A stretch of DNA of 64,000 nt from Synchiropus splendidus (GCF_027744825.2 NC_071348.1:17951563-18015562), one strand, 5' to 3'; shown: positions 11,151 to 21,208, counted from the first letter of the stretch. Numbers and translations are program-made. The notes: generated by a model from the sequence alone, not told the origin.

Positions 11151-11168
11151 CAATAAAATGTTTTATTG
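11151..11168. terminator. Bidirectional poly(A) signal between convergent gene blocks
   Basis: The motif CAATAAAATGTTTTATTG has inverted arms. It gives AATAAA on the plus strand, about 35 nt after the 254-aa stop, and AATAAA on the minus strand, downstream of the protease. It is well placed to end both convergent transcripts. In element B (54,335-54,352) the plus-strand AATAAA is mutated to AAAGAAA. Confidence 0.6.
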
Positions 11169-11221
11169 AATTACTATAAGATTACAGATTTTCTTTTCAA
11201 CACACGTACAAACAAAATAAG

Positions 11222-11765
11222 ATTAGTCACACGTTACAATAGTCATTAAAATACAGAAGAGAACAGTTTTATTGTTTCCACGGACAGTGGGCGCATCTTT
11301 TTAGACATTGTTGATGACCTTTCACAAAGTTGTATACCATGAGGTCATTTGTTAAGGTATCGTCGCTTTATAGACTTAATACTTCTTTGATAGACAACCC
11401 TCTAGCGCGATGACAGAGGTAGATGACGCAGTGATGACCACATACAAATGATAGGGGGTGCTGTAGTTGACCATTGTTGTACTTGATGTCGACTGAATGT
11501 TTTTTGAGAAACTTTAAAATATTTTCAGGGTAATGTGCAAAGTAGGGTCCCATTCCAAATGAGTCAAAGAAAGTTGTTCTACCGTCTTCTTCGAGAGTTA
11601 AAACCAGTGCTCTCCTGGTTTATGTGCCGGATGTGTGTTGACGATGAAATATGCAGGCAGTCTGAGGGGTTGTGTCAATTGAGGCAACCTGTCCGACGGC
11701 CATACACCGTAAAATGTGTCGCCCAAGAGACCTCTCAGCAGCCTCTGTAACTGGAGACTATCCAT
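11222..11765 (-). pseudogene. Adenain-like cysteine protease, element A (broken)
   Basis: The protein matches the intact element B protease (54,408-54,950) almost throughout. This copy carries a 4-bp deletion right after the catalytic His-Trp pair (near 11,608) and two nonsense codons (near 11,370 and 11,272). The visible blocks are the N-terminus beginning MDSLQLQRLL, the His-Trp motif, the Asp-Ser-Phe-Gly strand, and the Gln...Cys-Gly-His-His-Cys block. Adenain-family proteases mature capsid proteins. The start overlaps the end of the capsid gene by a few bases, the same arrangement as in element B. Confidence 0.85.
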
Positions 11766-13080
11766 AACTTTTATAATAATAGTCCACCAGCACTTGTCTT
11801 TTTGCATCAATCTCCAGAATGGAATCGTAACAAGCGTACACAATCAGTGTTACGGTGTTCGGTAAGGGTACTCTGAATCTCATCTCCAGTCTTAAATTCC
11901 CATTTGAGAGAGGCGAGAGAGCGTAGTTGTCGTCGGCTGGATTGAGATTAAATGCAAACAACGAATAACCGCTGCTAAAACCTTCGCGGTCAATGCTTAG
12001 AGGCAGATCCTTCAAATGTCTTCCTGTAGCTAGAATCATGTTATAAAACTCTCTGACCGCCATACCGTTATTAAACTGAGGTTGAAAAGCTTTAGCGGGG
12101 ATCTGTTGGCCGTCCTGACAGAGGGCTAGATATTCAGTGTTGTAATGATGAAAATTGAACGGGGAGAGATCTCTCCTACCGGTAAATGCCTCGTGATGTA
12201 CCAACCCTAAAACCACGTATTTAGGTATTGAACCCAGAAATAAATTCTCCTGGGTGCATATTCTTGAGTTTTCTGGAATGGAGTATGTTTTTACATTGAC
12301 TCGTGAGAGCGGGAAGAGAGCATTTCCTTTTAACACACCCGCTGCATGACCTATTCTCACAGCTGGCGAAACAGTGACTTTCTTCACAAACAGAGAGGCG
12401 CCGAGGATTTTCAGACGAAAGGTGGAGTCGCGGGGTCCGGTCAGGCAGAAGGCATCATTCGCTCTGGTGAGTTTAATTCTTAAATCGACAGAGTTTAATA
12501 ACAGTCTCTCGCAGAAAAATATGTCGCCGTGGAGAGGACCGAGAAGATGTACTTCTCTGGATCTGCTCGTGAACTCGGCCCTCTTATTAAGACCTGCGTT
12601 GGGACCGTTTACAGTGATGATCGAGTCAACTGACCCAGTTGTGTCTTGGTAAAAAAGACCGGCGCTAAACTGTGTTTTAAGAGTGTCGCCTGAAAAGTTG
12701 AGAAGTGTTTCAATCATAGCTCTGTACGGATTTGTGGAACTGGATTGTGAAATCATCCGATCACCCAGAACCACATTGCACTGGTCAAAGATTGTGTTTA
12801 GAGGGTAATTGATGAGACCGACCGCTGCGTCGTTAGCCAGCGGTGTGCCATCGGCGTTAGTAATTCTTGCACGCACATGTAGAAGGGTGTCGTTTAGGTC
12901 TAGATACTTTTCACCGTCTCCCGGTATAAAAGACTCAATAGGTCCTCCTTCGCTGATAGCGGCTACTGGTGCAATTTCAGTGTAAATTTTGTCTTTGATG
13001 GAAAGTTGCGTCATCGGGGTCGTGAATAAATCCAGTTCTGCCAATGTGCATTCAGCAGATTTCTGGTGTAGGAGTGCCAT
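11758..13080 (-). CDS. Polinton major capsid protein (double jelly-roll candidate), element A
   Basis: A 440-aa uninterrupted frame. Its size, lack of membrane segments, beta-strand-rich composition and position between protease and minor capsid genes fit the Polinton PY-type major capsid protein. In that family the protein forms a double jelly-roll capsomer related to adenovirus hexon. Blocks such as LDLNDTLLHVRARI near residue 60 and the C-terminal PNTVTLIVYACYDSILEID are conserved in the second copy at 54,943-56,232. That copy has frameshifts, so this one is the better preserved. The start is the first ATG, 20 nt beyond the stop of the 145-aa gene. Assignment rests on synteny and my recollection of the family; a fold search would confirm it. 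Confidence 0.78.
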   Translation of the reverse strand: MALLHQKSAECTLAELDLFTTPMTQLSIKDKIYTEIAPVAAISEGGPIESFIPGDGEKYLDLNDTLLHVRARITNADGTPLANDAAVGLINYPLNTIFDQCNVVLGDRMISQSSSTNPYRAMIETLLNFSGDTLKTQFSAGLFYQDTTGSVDSIITVNGPNAGLNKRAEFTSRSREVHLLGPLHGDIFFCERLLLNSVDLRIKLTRANDAFCLTGPRDSTFRLKILGASLFVKKVTVSPAVRIGHAAGVLKGNALFPLSRVNVKTYSIPENSRICTQENLFLGSIPKYVVLGLVHHEAFTGRRDLSPFNFHHYNTEYLALCQDGQQIPAKAFQPQFNNGMAVREFYNMILATGRHLKDLPLSIDREGFSSGYSLFAFNLNPADDNYALSPLSNGNLRLEMRFRVPLPNTVTLIVYACYDSILEIDAKRQVLVDYYYKSYG

Positions 13081-13100
13081 GTTACTGTATATAAGGTTTT

Positions 13101-13538
13101 TTAAAATATATCAGAGCTCCCTCTGGACTTCCTCTTGGACCGTTTGCTTCTGTCAACAGACTTCTTTCTTTTTTTGTTTGTACGTTTATTAGAGCTCTGT
13201 GTTACACATCGTCCTGGAGGGCGTCTCTTTGTCCTCCGCGATAAGACGGCTGTACCTCCTGACCCTTTCTGTCTCTGTTGATCGCTCATTCCTCTCAAGG
13301 TACGGGTGAACATATCCGTAGCTATGTTACCCACCGCTGATTTGAGATGTTGTTTCGCGATGGCAATACCTCTTTTCAAGAGCGGTGAATCAAACCGAAA
13401 CATTTTCGAGAAGAGGGAACCGATGCCACGTTCGTACATAACAGGGGCACCGTAGAAACCAGGTAGATCTCCGCCCACCTGTTTTTCATAATATTGTACA
13501 AATCTGTGAGGGTCGTCTCTTAAGCCTGCATGAACCAT
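13101..13538 (-). CDS. 145-aa basic virion-type protein, element A
   Basis: This protein has a short N-terminal region (MVHAGLRDDPHRFVQYYEKQ), a Gly/hydrophobic centre (about residues 38-85) and an extremely Arg/Lys-rich tail with nuclear-localisation-like clusters. The layout recalls the small proteins next to Polinton capsid genes, and adenovirus pVI/pX-type internal proteins in composition, but no residue-level family match is claimed. The gene lies between the major and minor capsid genes in both elements and stays open in both. That suggests either selection or insufficient time to decay. Confidence 0.65.
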   Translation of the reverse strand: MVHAGLRDDPHRFVQYYEKQVGGDLPGFYGAPVMYERGIGSLFSKMFRFDSPLLKRGIAIAKQHLKSAVGNIATDMFTRTLRGMSDQQRQKGSGGTAVLSRRTKRRPPGRCVTQSSNKRTNKKRKKSVDRSKRSKRKSRGSSDIF

Positions 13539-13627
13539 TGTGTTTGTTTACGACTTGGCCTGCAAAGACTGGTTATCTCTCTCCGGCGTTGTGATGGTGA
13601 ATGAATTTCCACATGACGATACAAGGG

Positions 13628-13640
13628 TTATATAATATCC
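13628..13640 (-). promoter_or_regulatory. TATA-like motif upstream of the 145-aa gene
   Basis: A TATATAA-type sequence lies about 95 nt upstream of the ATG on the minus strand, at the 3' edge of the minor capsid gene. The same motif is kept at the same place in element B near 56,778. It is a plausible late-type promoter, but no initiation site is known. Confidence 0.35.
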
Positions 13641-13642
13641 TC

Positions 13643-14584
13643 TCAAGTAACAGGTCTAAAGTATAGAGTCACCACGACCTTTCCAAAGGTAAAATTGACG
13701 GGTTTGTTAAGATTCGATTTAATTTGTATCTGAATATTTTCAATATGGTTCTTGGCCACCGGTAAATAGTAAGCAGGGTTAAAATGTTGTGTGATTATAT
13801 CTGAGTAGCTACCCTTGATTTCCACAGTTCTTAAAAGCGGTGCATATGCATCCCCTACAAGCTGCGGTCTTACAACGTCGCTGTAACAGTAGAGATGGTA
13901 AAACCCCACTTTTAAATCAACTGGATGGGGCGCTCTGTAGTCGCAAAAATGTATCCAATTACCAGGCTCTACACCTAGCATGTAAGCCAAAGGCGAGTTA
14001 AAAAGCACTAGGTTCTGCCCGTCTCCTTGAAGATCAATTTTTTGCCGTGCACTGTTAAACAGGAAGCGTATGTCGTTATTGGTTTTTTTAAAGGTTTGCT
14101 CCAACTCGGTTGTAATCTGATTAATAGAGCTGTAATATCCTCCCTTAAACTTCAGTTTGGAAATATCTGTTCCCGCCGTTTTGAAATGTCGATCAACCCC
14201 TCGTGATTCGTCTTTTTTCCTCTGAGCAGAGGCGCTGGCATCGGGATCTGGAGCCCTAAGACGAGCCATGGCTCTATGAAATTCATCTTTATACCGTCGT
14301 GTTGTGTTAGCCTCCGAATCTGATCCTCTAGGGGGAGCCGTGTTTGTGTTGGAATCAAGTACTCTATGGTTCGGTTTCCAGGAAAATGATGCTGTATCCT
14401 CTGGAATATTATGCCACGTGTGAGGGTATGTAATCTCCGTCAAAGCGACCTCCCATTTTCCGTTTAAATCGATATGTTGTGCTAAATCAACGCGGAAAGT
14501 ACCAATGGAGTTGTCTTTAAAAACATTTGCGCTGGCGTTTGATGGTAAAGTCACATAGAAGCCTGCGTTCTTTGAGTCGTACAT
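13643..14584 (-). CDS. Polinton minor capsid/penton candidate, element A
   Basis: A 313-aa intact frame. The N-terminus (MYDSKNAGFYVTLPSNASAN) is followed by a beta-rich region, a charged low-complexity insert (about residues 75-130), and a C-terminal domain ending near FGKVVVTLYFRPVT. Polintons encode a single jelly-roll minor capsid (penton) protein beside the major capsid gene, and size and position fit that role. The C-terminal segment is well conserved in element B, where the gene is interrupted. It starts at an ATG 35 nt downstream of a TATA-like motif. Similar proteins in invertebrate and fish elements are usually unnamed. Confidence 0.65.
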   Translation of the reverse strand: MYDSKNAGFYVTLPSNASANVFKDNSIGTFRVDLAQHIDLNGKWEVALTEITYPHTWHNIPEDTASFSWKPNHRVLDSNTNTAPPRGSDSEANTTRRYKDEFHRAMARLRAPDPDASASAQRKKDESRGVDRHFKTAGTDISKLKFKGGYYSSINQITTELEQTFKKTNNDIRFLFNSARQKIDLQGDGQNLVLFNSPLAYMLGVEPGNWIHFCDYRAPHPVDLKVGFYHLYCYSDVVRPQLVGDAYAPLLRTVEIKGSYSDIITQHFNPAYYLPVAKNHIENIQIQIKSNLNKPVNFTFGKVVVTLYFRPVT

Positions 14585-14618
14585 GGTGATATGATGCCTG
14601 GTGTAAAGAAGGACCTTC

Positions 14619-14628
14619 TTATATATTT
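14619..14628 (-). promoter_or_regulatory. TATA-like motif upstream of the minor capsid gene
   Basis: An AAATATATAA-type sequence on the minus strand lies 35 nt upstream of the ATG at 14,584 and overlaps the integrase 3' end. A TATATA sequence is conserved in element B near 57,695. Confidence 0.35.
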
Positions 14629-15688
14629 TTTATATCCGAAGCTTTTACCCAGCTGTTGAATTTTTCAGGCCAGTTCTTCCACTGGACAAAGACCTGCCTC
14701 TCTCCTTTAACGCAGCGTTCCATGAGAATCTTTTCAACGTGAAATACTTTATCCTTTACGAGTTGTACTTTTTGTAATTCTTGATCATAAAATGACCCCT
14801 GGATGGTCTCGCCGTCGAAATCTTTCAATTTATACACAGGCGGGGTGCGATGAATACATTCAGTTATCGTAAATATCTCATCTGTAAAACTCTGCTCATA
14901 CTTTTTGTCAAATACACTTCGTAGTTTTGATATCCTAACATGATCGCCCTCCTTTAATTTTGCCTTTTGCAGATCTTTCGATGGTCTAATGTAAAAATTG
15001 CAGAGTATTTTCTTTAGTTACTTCCATCGGTGTCATTTTTATACTACTGTGATAGCTGTGATTATAACTCTTTACTAGATCCTGTAAAACCTCAATGTAA
15101 CGTAATGTGTTTTTAGCCGTGAAATATCTCCACATCCGACTTTTAAGAGTGAGGTTAAATCTCTCAACCACAGAGGCCTTAACGTCACTCGCTGTTGAAA
15201 AATGATTAATACCCTTCCTTTCCATCAAAGCCCTGAAACTCTTGTTAAAAAAATCTTTCCCATCATCCGTCTGTAGCTTTGCAGGCGTCCCGCACTCCTC
15301 CAGCACTGTTTTGAACGCCTTCATTCTCTCGATCGGAGTCTTTCTTTTTAAAACGCGTACATATGCCCTCTTTGAAAATACATCTATAACGGTCAACAAG
15401 TAATTTTGATCGTCGTTATATCTAGCCAACGCCTGCATGTCGCATAGGTCGGCCTGGAATTGTTGAAGAGGCCTGTGAACAAATACTCTGTATCTCGGAA
15501 AGTTTACTCTGGCTGGTTTATGCAGGGTGTAGGCATCCTGTTTTGATAAAAAAATCTTTAATAGATTTAGAACTGACTGGTTTTCCAGTCTCAACCTGCA
15601 CCCCTGGACGAAGGCGACTCACACCTCCAGAGGTCCCGGGGTGAAGAGGATTGTAATAAACTCTTTTAATGATGTGTTTCACCGTCAT
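14619..15688 (-). pseudogene. Polinton integrase with chromodomain, element A (frameshifted)
   Basis: This is a retrovirus-type DDE integrase. The start is the ATG at 15,686-15,688 (MTVKH). It is followed by the N-terminal region with YYNPLHP, then the catalytic core at 14,986-15,594. The core has Asp in FQADLCDM, Asp in LQTDDGKDFF and Glu in VVERFNLTL. An SH3-like segment (GDHVRISKLR) comes next, then a chromodomain (FVQWKNWPEKFNSWV). At least two frameshifts break it: one upstream of 15,594 and one near 14,990, between the core and the SH3-like region. The enzyme integrates the element in the family. The chromodomain probably reads histone marks, as in other chromointegrases. Confidence 0.88.
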
Positions 15689-15813
15689 GTTAAACGAGAA
15701 ATGATTGAGCTGAGATCCAAATATACTTCTTAATGTTTTTTATTCCACAGGTTATGTAAGGATTCAAACGTAATGTTATACAAAGACAGTAAAAGAGTAA
15801 AAAAAAATAAACA
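15689..15813. other. Short intergenic segment right of the integrase
   Basis: This 125-bp AT-rich stretch is conserved in element B at 59,290-59,390, where an AT microsatellite then begins. No gene was seen. It separates the integrase start from the end of the next leftward gene. Confidence 0.4.
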
Positions 15814-16635
15814 TCACATACGAGGGAATCTCGTGTTTGTGACATCGCCCAGGACCGGCGTTCTATTCCAGATTCTACTTGCTGATTCCAGACGTTCAAT
15901 TAGAAGATCCTCAGGCTCATGTTTGATGTATTCATTCCAGACAGTTGATTTTCGACACCTCATTTCGAGCAAGACTGTCTCAGCCGTAGCCTTCGTTCTC
16001 ATTTTCCCCGGTTGTACGTCATTCAGGGTCAAGTAGTGTTGTACAGCAGGCAGAAAGTTCTTGTTACAGAGTCTCTTCATCAACGGGTGGAAATTAAGGC
16101 GGTAGAAATCATCCTCCATCTCTTCAAGACAGCTGTGTTGTAGTTGGCTGGGATGGTCTACTTGGCAACCGTAGCAGATCTCCCTCCAATACCTGCGTAT
16201 GGTTTTACCTAGTAGATGAAATACAACTGTCTTTAAAGCTTTCAAGAAGAAACCGCTTATCCATCCATCCGTGTCATCATTAGCTGCTGGTTCTTGGTCT
16301 TGAGAAGCAGTGGATAAAGCAGGCGGATGCACGTCGACAGTTTCGTTCCCGGGGCAGGCGGTTGCTGCCTTCCCTACAGGTTCCTCCTCGTCATCCACAT
16401 CTTGCATTTCAGTTGCAACAGAGTCGTCTGTGTCGTCTTTGACGTCCAATGAAGGACGGGCTCCGTCTGTCATGTCGTTGTTAGAACCCTCGTACTTATG
16501 ACCGTCAGCCGCAACGTGTTCTACCGCAGGATGTAGAGGTGACGGCGAGGAGTTGTTCATCCCGTACCCGGGGCCGCCTGTAGCAGCTCCGAGGAAGGTA
16601 GTGACGATACGTCTCGGAACACCTTCTGGCCTCAT
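15814..16635 (-). CDS. Cys/His-motif protein of unknown function
   Basis: A 273-aa frame. The first 125 residues are acidic and Ser/Pro-rich and look disordered. After that comes a compact domain containing CYGCQVDHPSQLQHSC, whose Cys-x2-Cys-x3-His-x5-His-x-Cys spacing could bind zinc. The frame stays open upstream of the ATG for 16 more codons to an AG after a pyrimidine-rich tract (near 16,687), so an upstream exon is possible. I recall similar Cys/His domains in unnamed proteins of fish and invertebrate mobile elements but cannot name the family. It lies outside the integrase and has no counterpart in element B. Confidence 0.55.
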   Translation of the reverse strand: MRPEGVPRRIVTTFLGAATGGPGYGMNNSSPSPLHPAVEHVAADGHKYEGSNNDMTDGARPSLDVKDDTDDSVATEMQDVDDEEEPVGKAATACPGNETVDVHPPALSTASQDQEPAANDDTDGWISGFFLKALKTVVFHLLGKTIRRYWREICYGCQVDHPSQLQHSCLEEMEDDFYRLNFHPLMKRLCNKNFLPAVQHYLTLNDVQPGKMRTKATAETVLLEMRCRKSTVWNEYIKHEPEDLLIERLESASRIWNRTPVLGDVTNTRFPRM

Positions 16636-16745
16636 CGTTGTCTTGGACGGTCTTGTTCCAACAGGTACGTCTGCATGGTGTTGCTCTGGAAAAAATCCTC
16701 TTTATAACAGCCATCAACAAGTAGGCGGTCCAGGGTGGGGCGGTC

Positions 16746-16994
16746 CTAAAACACAAGGGCATCATTCCATAAGCGGCTATGGTAGAAGAGACCGTCGATT
16801 TTTGGAGAAATCTCCTGGATTGTCTCACTCCAAGCATCCATCGGTATGGTTAACAGAGTACGAAAAACACCACAATCGGAATTAATATACTCCAGGACGA
16901 AATCTTCTTCTTCTTCACCTGTGACTCCTGTTGATACTTTATGGATGGCCCTGAAGGACCAACGTCCTGATCCTAACATTTGAATCACATCGTC
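16746..16994 (-). CDS. Small acidic protein or exon, weakly PC4-like
   Basis: An open frame of about 80 aa. It contains SGRWSFRAIHK, an acidic GEEEEDF loop, a beta-like VLEYINSD, and a C-terminal IPMDAWSETIQEI helix. The pattern of strands followed by a Trp-containing helix superficially resembles PC4/p15-type single-strand DNA-binding domains. That is a hypothesis only. It lies just upstream of the Cys/His gene on the same strand and could be its first exon. No clear donor was found and the start codon is uncertain (GTG at 16,988, ATG at 16,979). Confidence 0.35.
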   Translation of the reverse strand, partial: DDVIQMLGSGRWSFRAIHKVSTGVTGEEEEDFVLEYINSDCGVFRTLLTIPMDAWSETIQEISPKIDGLFYHSRLWNDALVF

Positions 16995-19600
16995 TTTTGC
17001 ACCTGCACGTCACTAACCTGCTGGTGCTTGACCTCGGCTTGCTTGCACCGTCACTTGAAATTACTGCATTTAATAAAAACAAGAGAAAAGAAACGCCCTT
17101 TAAACTTGACTGTAGCTTGCTGAATAAACGCATCCAACATACGCACTGGTGGATGCATTTAGACAATCATCAGCTGGTCATTTGGTCGATGCTGAGCCAG
17201 GATAATTAATAATTTAGCGATAACTTCCTTGGAGAAACATCTCACCCGTCCAGCTGGAGTTGCTGTCCTGGCAGCTGCCTCACTGTCCAGCTCATATTTG
17301 ATGTCACAGCAGTGTTTCTGTAAATGGAGATGCACTGCCAGTGTCCAGCTGAATCAGGTGTAACTGGATCACACGTCACCATCTTTGTATCTGCGGCCAA
17401 TTTAAGCGCAGAAAAACAAGGCGTTTGACAAATTTTATTGATGGTAAAGGCATAAAGGGAAATTTTAGGCGTGTTTTCCTTCTCCCATAGCTATTAATAG
17501 TAATATTGAAATGTTTATTTTTATCTTTGCTGAAGGGGACCCCACATATGACCTTGAAATGAATAAGGATCGGGCATGCGCATGATGTAACTTACTGAAA
17601 TTCAGTGACCGTTTTCTCCCACCAACTTTCATCTATTTGAAAACCTGATTCCCTGTTGTATGCTCCTCTCGTTTTTGACCTCAATCTCATTAATATATTT
17701 CAGAAACAATTCTCTTCTAGGGCTGAGTAGATTGTTGCTGAGTCAGGAGGTAGAGAAGGAAACCTGTGAAAGTTTTTATTTTTTTATTTATTTTAGACAA
17801 AATATATGATTTGATATTGTTTTGAGAGACTATTGTACGAGCGTGACAAGCATTTCTCCAAGTAAGAGGGAGGAAACACACGATTCTCTTTTTGGGCCAG
17901 AATTCTGAGTGGCTGAATTATATTTACAGCGCTTCTGAAATTGGGAGCAAACTTTAATAGCATGGAACGTAACCTTGGGATTCTTGACATTGGTAGGTCT
18001 TTTCATAGGCAGTGAGGAATATACTGGAGCATTAATAGAGGATGAGCATGAAAACATTTCCAGTTTGGACTAAGGTAAACATCAGTAAGACAGCAGATTT
18101 TATGAATATAAGAGGCTCAATAATAAAACTGTTTTGAATTTACACTTATGGAGTAACGATCTGCTGACCCGAGGAGACTTCCCACTCCAAACAAAATCAC
18201 TTGCTGTAGTTTATCAATGATTTTTTTTTTTTTCTTTTTAAATTTCTCCACCTCTGAAGGTCAGATTTGACTAGAGTCGTGCGTGAAGGTAAAGGTAGAG
18301 GATTTATTGTCAATTCTGCCATATGCATTACATATCAAGGATTGAAATGTGCAGCCACATGAACGCAGAGAGATTTAAAACAAGATTCTTTAAATCAAAG
18401 TGCAGGTTCTTGAAGCCTACCCCTTTTAATTGGATGACATATGCTTTTCTCATTTTTGACCCTATATCCTGAAAACATGAATAATAATTCACTATTGTTA
18501 TGCATGATGCCTTTAAACCCTAGAGATGAGCTCTGTGTGACTCTGCTAAAGACTTAATGCCCAAGTGGTTTCCATAATACCTCTTATGAAGACCCTCCAA
18601 TATTTATAACGTACAGAACATTAAGAATCACCCGTTATAATGTACTTAAATATGTAATAATAATGTATATGTAATAATGTATAATCAAAAAACATGTTTT
18701 ATTAGTGCATAATTTACATTTTCCCTTTGGTTTCCTTGTTTATACATTCTGTTTATAAATGCTAATGATAATGCTAATAACAGACATATGTAGATCGTAG
18801 TTATGAGAACACAGAAGTGTAAGAGCTGTTGCCACGAAAGAGCATTACAAGGGTACTGTGCTATAAAACGGTTATTATTCATGATGCTAATGTCGAATCA
18901 GCGTAGCATTTTTGTGTGGTCATCTTTGCTAAGTATGGAAGTCAAAAGTCGTGGGACAACCTGGGAGTAAGTTCAGGTGGTCATGGAAAAGTGGACAGGA
19001 AGTTAATATACTGTAGGATTTCACAGCTTCTATTGACTGAATTGACTGATCTGCATCTTGTGACATTTATGAGACATTTATCTGAGAAACTTAAGGGAAA
19101 TCAAACATATGCAGTGGCAGGAAGTAGCAATGAAAGCAACCGTGAAGCTATTTAGTGAAATCTCGCAGAAAAGCATTTCCTCCTCCCAGAGGCTCTTTGA
19201 CTGTGTGTGTGATTGCAATGGCAATGATCTTGAATCCACTTCGTGGGGACTGTCTTTCCTTATTTTATACTGAACAACAAGCACGGCTCTATTTACTGTT
19301 TCGTTCAAATGAAACACAACATACCAGGGCCCATCACTGTGTTCTGAAACCTCCTTTGAGTCGGGTCTGTTTCAAGCACTGAGTCAATAAGCGTCATGCA
19401 ATCTTGAGCTGCGTTTTTAATGTGTGCAGTTTTGGTGCGTGTTGCTCGCTCGGTGCCCAGAGAGTATAGAGAGCTGCAGATGGTAACAGGCAGGGAGGTG
19501 GGAAACCTTGTCTCTCTTGCACCTCAGACTGTGCTGAAACCTGATTTGTAAACATGCTCACAGGAACCATCTGCCGCTGAGTTCATGTTTTCCTCTGCAT
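16995..19600. other. 2.6 kb without recognised genes
   Basis: Open frames here are short (under 80 codons), overlap on both strands and lack motifs. The sequence is AT-rich and unlike either Polinton. It is probably host intergenic or intronic DNA between the two elements. I see no matching right terminal repeat for element A. Confidence 0.5.
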
Positions 19601-19604
19601 TTTT

Positions 19605-19800
19605 TGATTTGGGATTCTATAAATAGACAGAGAGATGAAGGAGACCACTATATGTCAAATCTGTATGATTGATGGTCCCCCGGGAGTAATAAAACCCTCC
19701 CCTTCCGGAAGTAATAAACCCCACCCCTTTTTATATCAAAAAGAAATTAAAATAATTACCCTCCTCATTTTTATATCAACAGGAAATTAAAATAATGAAG
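19605..19800 (+). repeat. Left arm of a large inverted repeat (candidate TIR of element B)
   Basis: The sequence from about 19,652 (ATGTCAAATCTGTATG, then GGTCCCCCGGGAGTAATAA) recurs in inverted orientation at 59,950-60,131. Weaker similarity extends outward to about 19,605 and 60,180. The arm contains two to three internal subrepeats of about 40 bp, rich in AAATTAAAATAAT and a C-rich patch. Polintons carry terminal inverted repeats, and this pair encloses PolB through integrase. The outer ends and any 6-bp target duplication could not be fixed by eye. Confidence 0.6.
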
Positions 19801-19960
19801 GTCCAAGGGGTAGCTTCACCCTTGTGTGATGCAGGGGGTGGGGGTCAGCCACATCCTCACAGACGCAAGGGTCAGGCAGGGTCAGCGGGAGGGTGGGTGT
19901 GTGATGAGACACCGGGAGGATTACCTTAGGGGTGTGGGTAAAAAAAAAGGGGTAAAACAA
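19800..19960. other. G/C-skewed subterminal segment
   Basis: A purine/GGGTG-rich stretch between the inverted-repeat arm and the first A module. No gene was seen. Confidence 0.4.
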
Positions 19961-20500
19961 AAAGAAAGAAATACTTTTAGTTTTCAGCATTAGTCAATGT
20001 TTGAACTGTTTCTGCATTGCAGGCTAAATAATCAAAACACATTAGTAGCGACAATATTATTTCGGGTTTAAACATTTTAGAAGTTATTTAACATCTTATG
20101 AAGAAGTTTTTCATTCTTGAAATATTTCTTAAAGATAAAACAGTAGAAAGAAAACACTTCTTAGTCTTCACTAATAGTTCAAACGACGCAGCTACCCAAC
20201 TCATGCACCATTTTTCAAAATGCGTTTAAACAGATAATTTGTACTTGTTTGAGAAATACTTTTAGTTTTCAGAATAGAACAAAAGAAAGAAATACTTTTA
20301 GTTTTCAGAAAATAAGGTTGAGTGAACAAGGATAAAACAAAAGAAAGAAATACTTTAGTTTTCAGCATTAGTTCAAATAACACAGCTATTCAACTCATAT
20401 GAGTTTCTGTTGAATCAGTCTATTTAATTTTACACCCTGTGTGAGTTTTAAACGATGCAATTTTACTTACTCAGGAAATACTTAAAAAAGGGGTAAACAG
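19961..20500. repeat. A module, copy 1 (shortened)
   Basis: This copy matches 23,919-24,430 and 45,972-46,480. It contains several tandem versions of an AAAGAAAGAAATACTTTTAG-type ~40-bp motif. Compared with the other copies it lacks about 0.8 kb immediately before the B exons. It is AT-rich and no coding potential was recognised. Confidence 0.75.
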
Positions 20501-20503
20501 CGG

Positions 20504-21208
20504 TGTGACAACAGGCATTATGCCTGACTCTTTCTCAGACACCGAAACATACCACATTTTACATCAGTTCCGGGGTAACCTTCGCTGTTGACCAGACCTT
20601 CCAGAACTTCATCCTCCTTTCCAAAAGGACTCCAGACTACCCATGGATGCCTCTTCCTCTGCACGTCGTAGGTGAATATTTATCTATCTATCCATCTATC
20701 TATATCTATACAGTATACATATAGGTATATACATATATGTGTATCTATGTATTTACATTTACATATATAAGTATAATAAAAACGTTACGCCATGTTTATC
20801 ACGTACCATGTCTCTTTTCATTGACAGACGTCGTCACTCATCTGTGTGACGTTCATTTAACGCAGAGTGATACTGGTAAAAATATTGAATTATTTTATAA
20901 TTCGTTGTTAATATCTCTATTATGTGTTACAACAGCCGCACTTCTATTTTTCAGATATTATCGCCTCCGCGAATAACTTCCCGGAGACGCTGATCGGCGC
21001 TGAGGAGCTTGAGCGGTTAATGCGTGTAACTTTTGAAGACGGAGATGCCCGTGCGGATCTGTCGGCTGTGAATCTGAGAGCGAGTCTTCAAGTCAGCGGC
21101 ACCGAGGCTCAGAACACGCCGTGTATTATAATAATCAACAGCGAGGACGAGTTCGTCCGGGGCCGAGTACAGGAAATCGATCGAAGGGGAGTAACCAACG
21201 CTCTCTGA
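20504..21208 (+). CDS. B exons i-iii, copy 1: interrupted gene of unknown function
   Basis: Three exons are inferred from splice signals. Exon i is open from about 20,504 to 20,671 and ends before GTGAAT. Exon ii is 20,828-20,875 (48 nt) between CAG and GTAAAA. Exon iii is 20,955-21,208, after TTTTTCAG, and ends in TGA. Both introns are phase 1, and the joined frame stays open across all three exons. Exon i encodes FYISSGVTFAVDQ, exon ii a 16-residue Cys/His-containing piece, and exon iii an acidic region (EELERLMRVTFEDGD, then an IIII-SEDEF block). No family was recognised. Two more copies exist (25.25 and 47.3 kb). The true 5' exon is unknown. An out-of-frame donor-like GTGAGA at 21,262 leaves open that exon iii once spliced onward to C1. 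Confidence 0.45.

Noticed and set aside
16505..16885. 110-aa frames on both strands near 16.6 kb
   Set aside because: They overlap the Cys/His gene in other frames and show no motif.
17000..19600. Right terminal repeat of element A
   Set aside because: I could not find an inverse of any sequence left of element A, and the GGTCCCCCGGGAG motif at 19.67 kb has the orientation of a left end.
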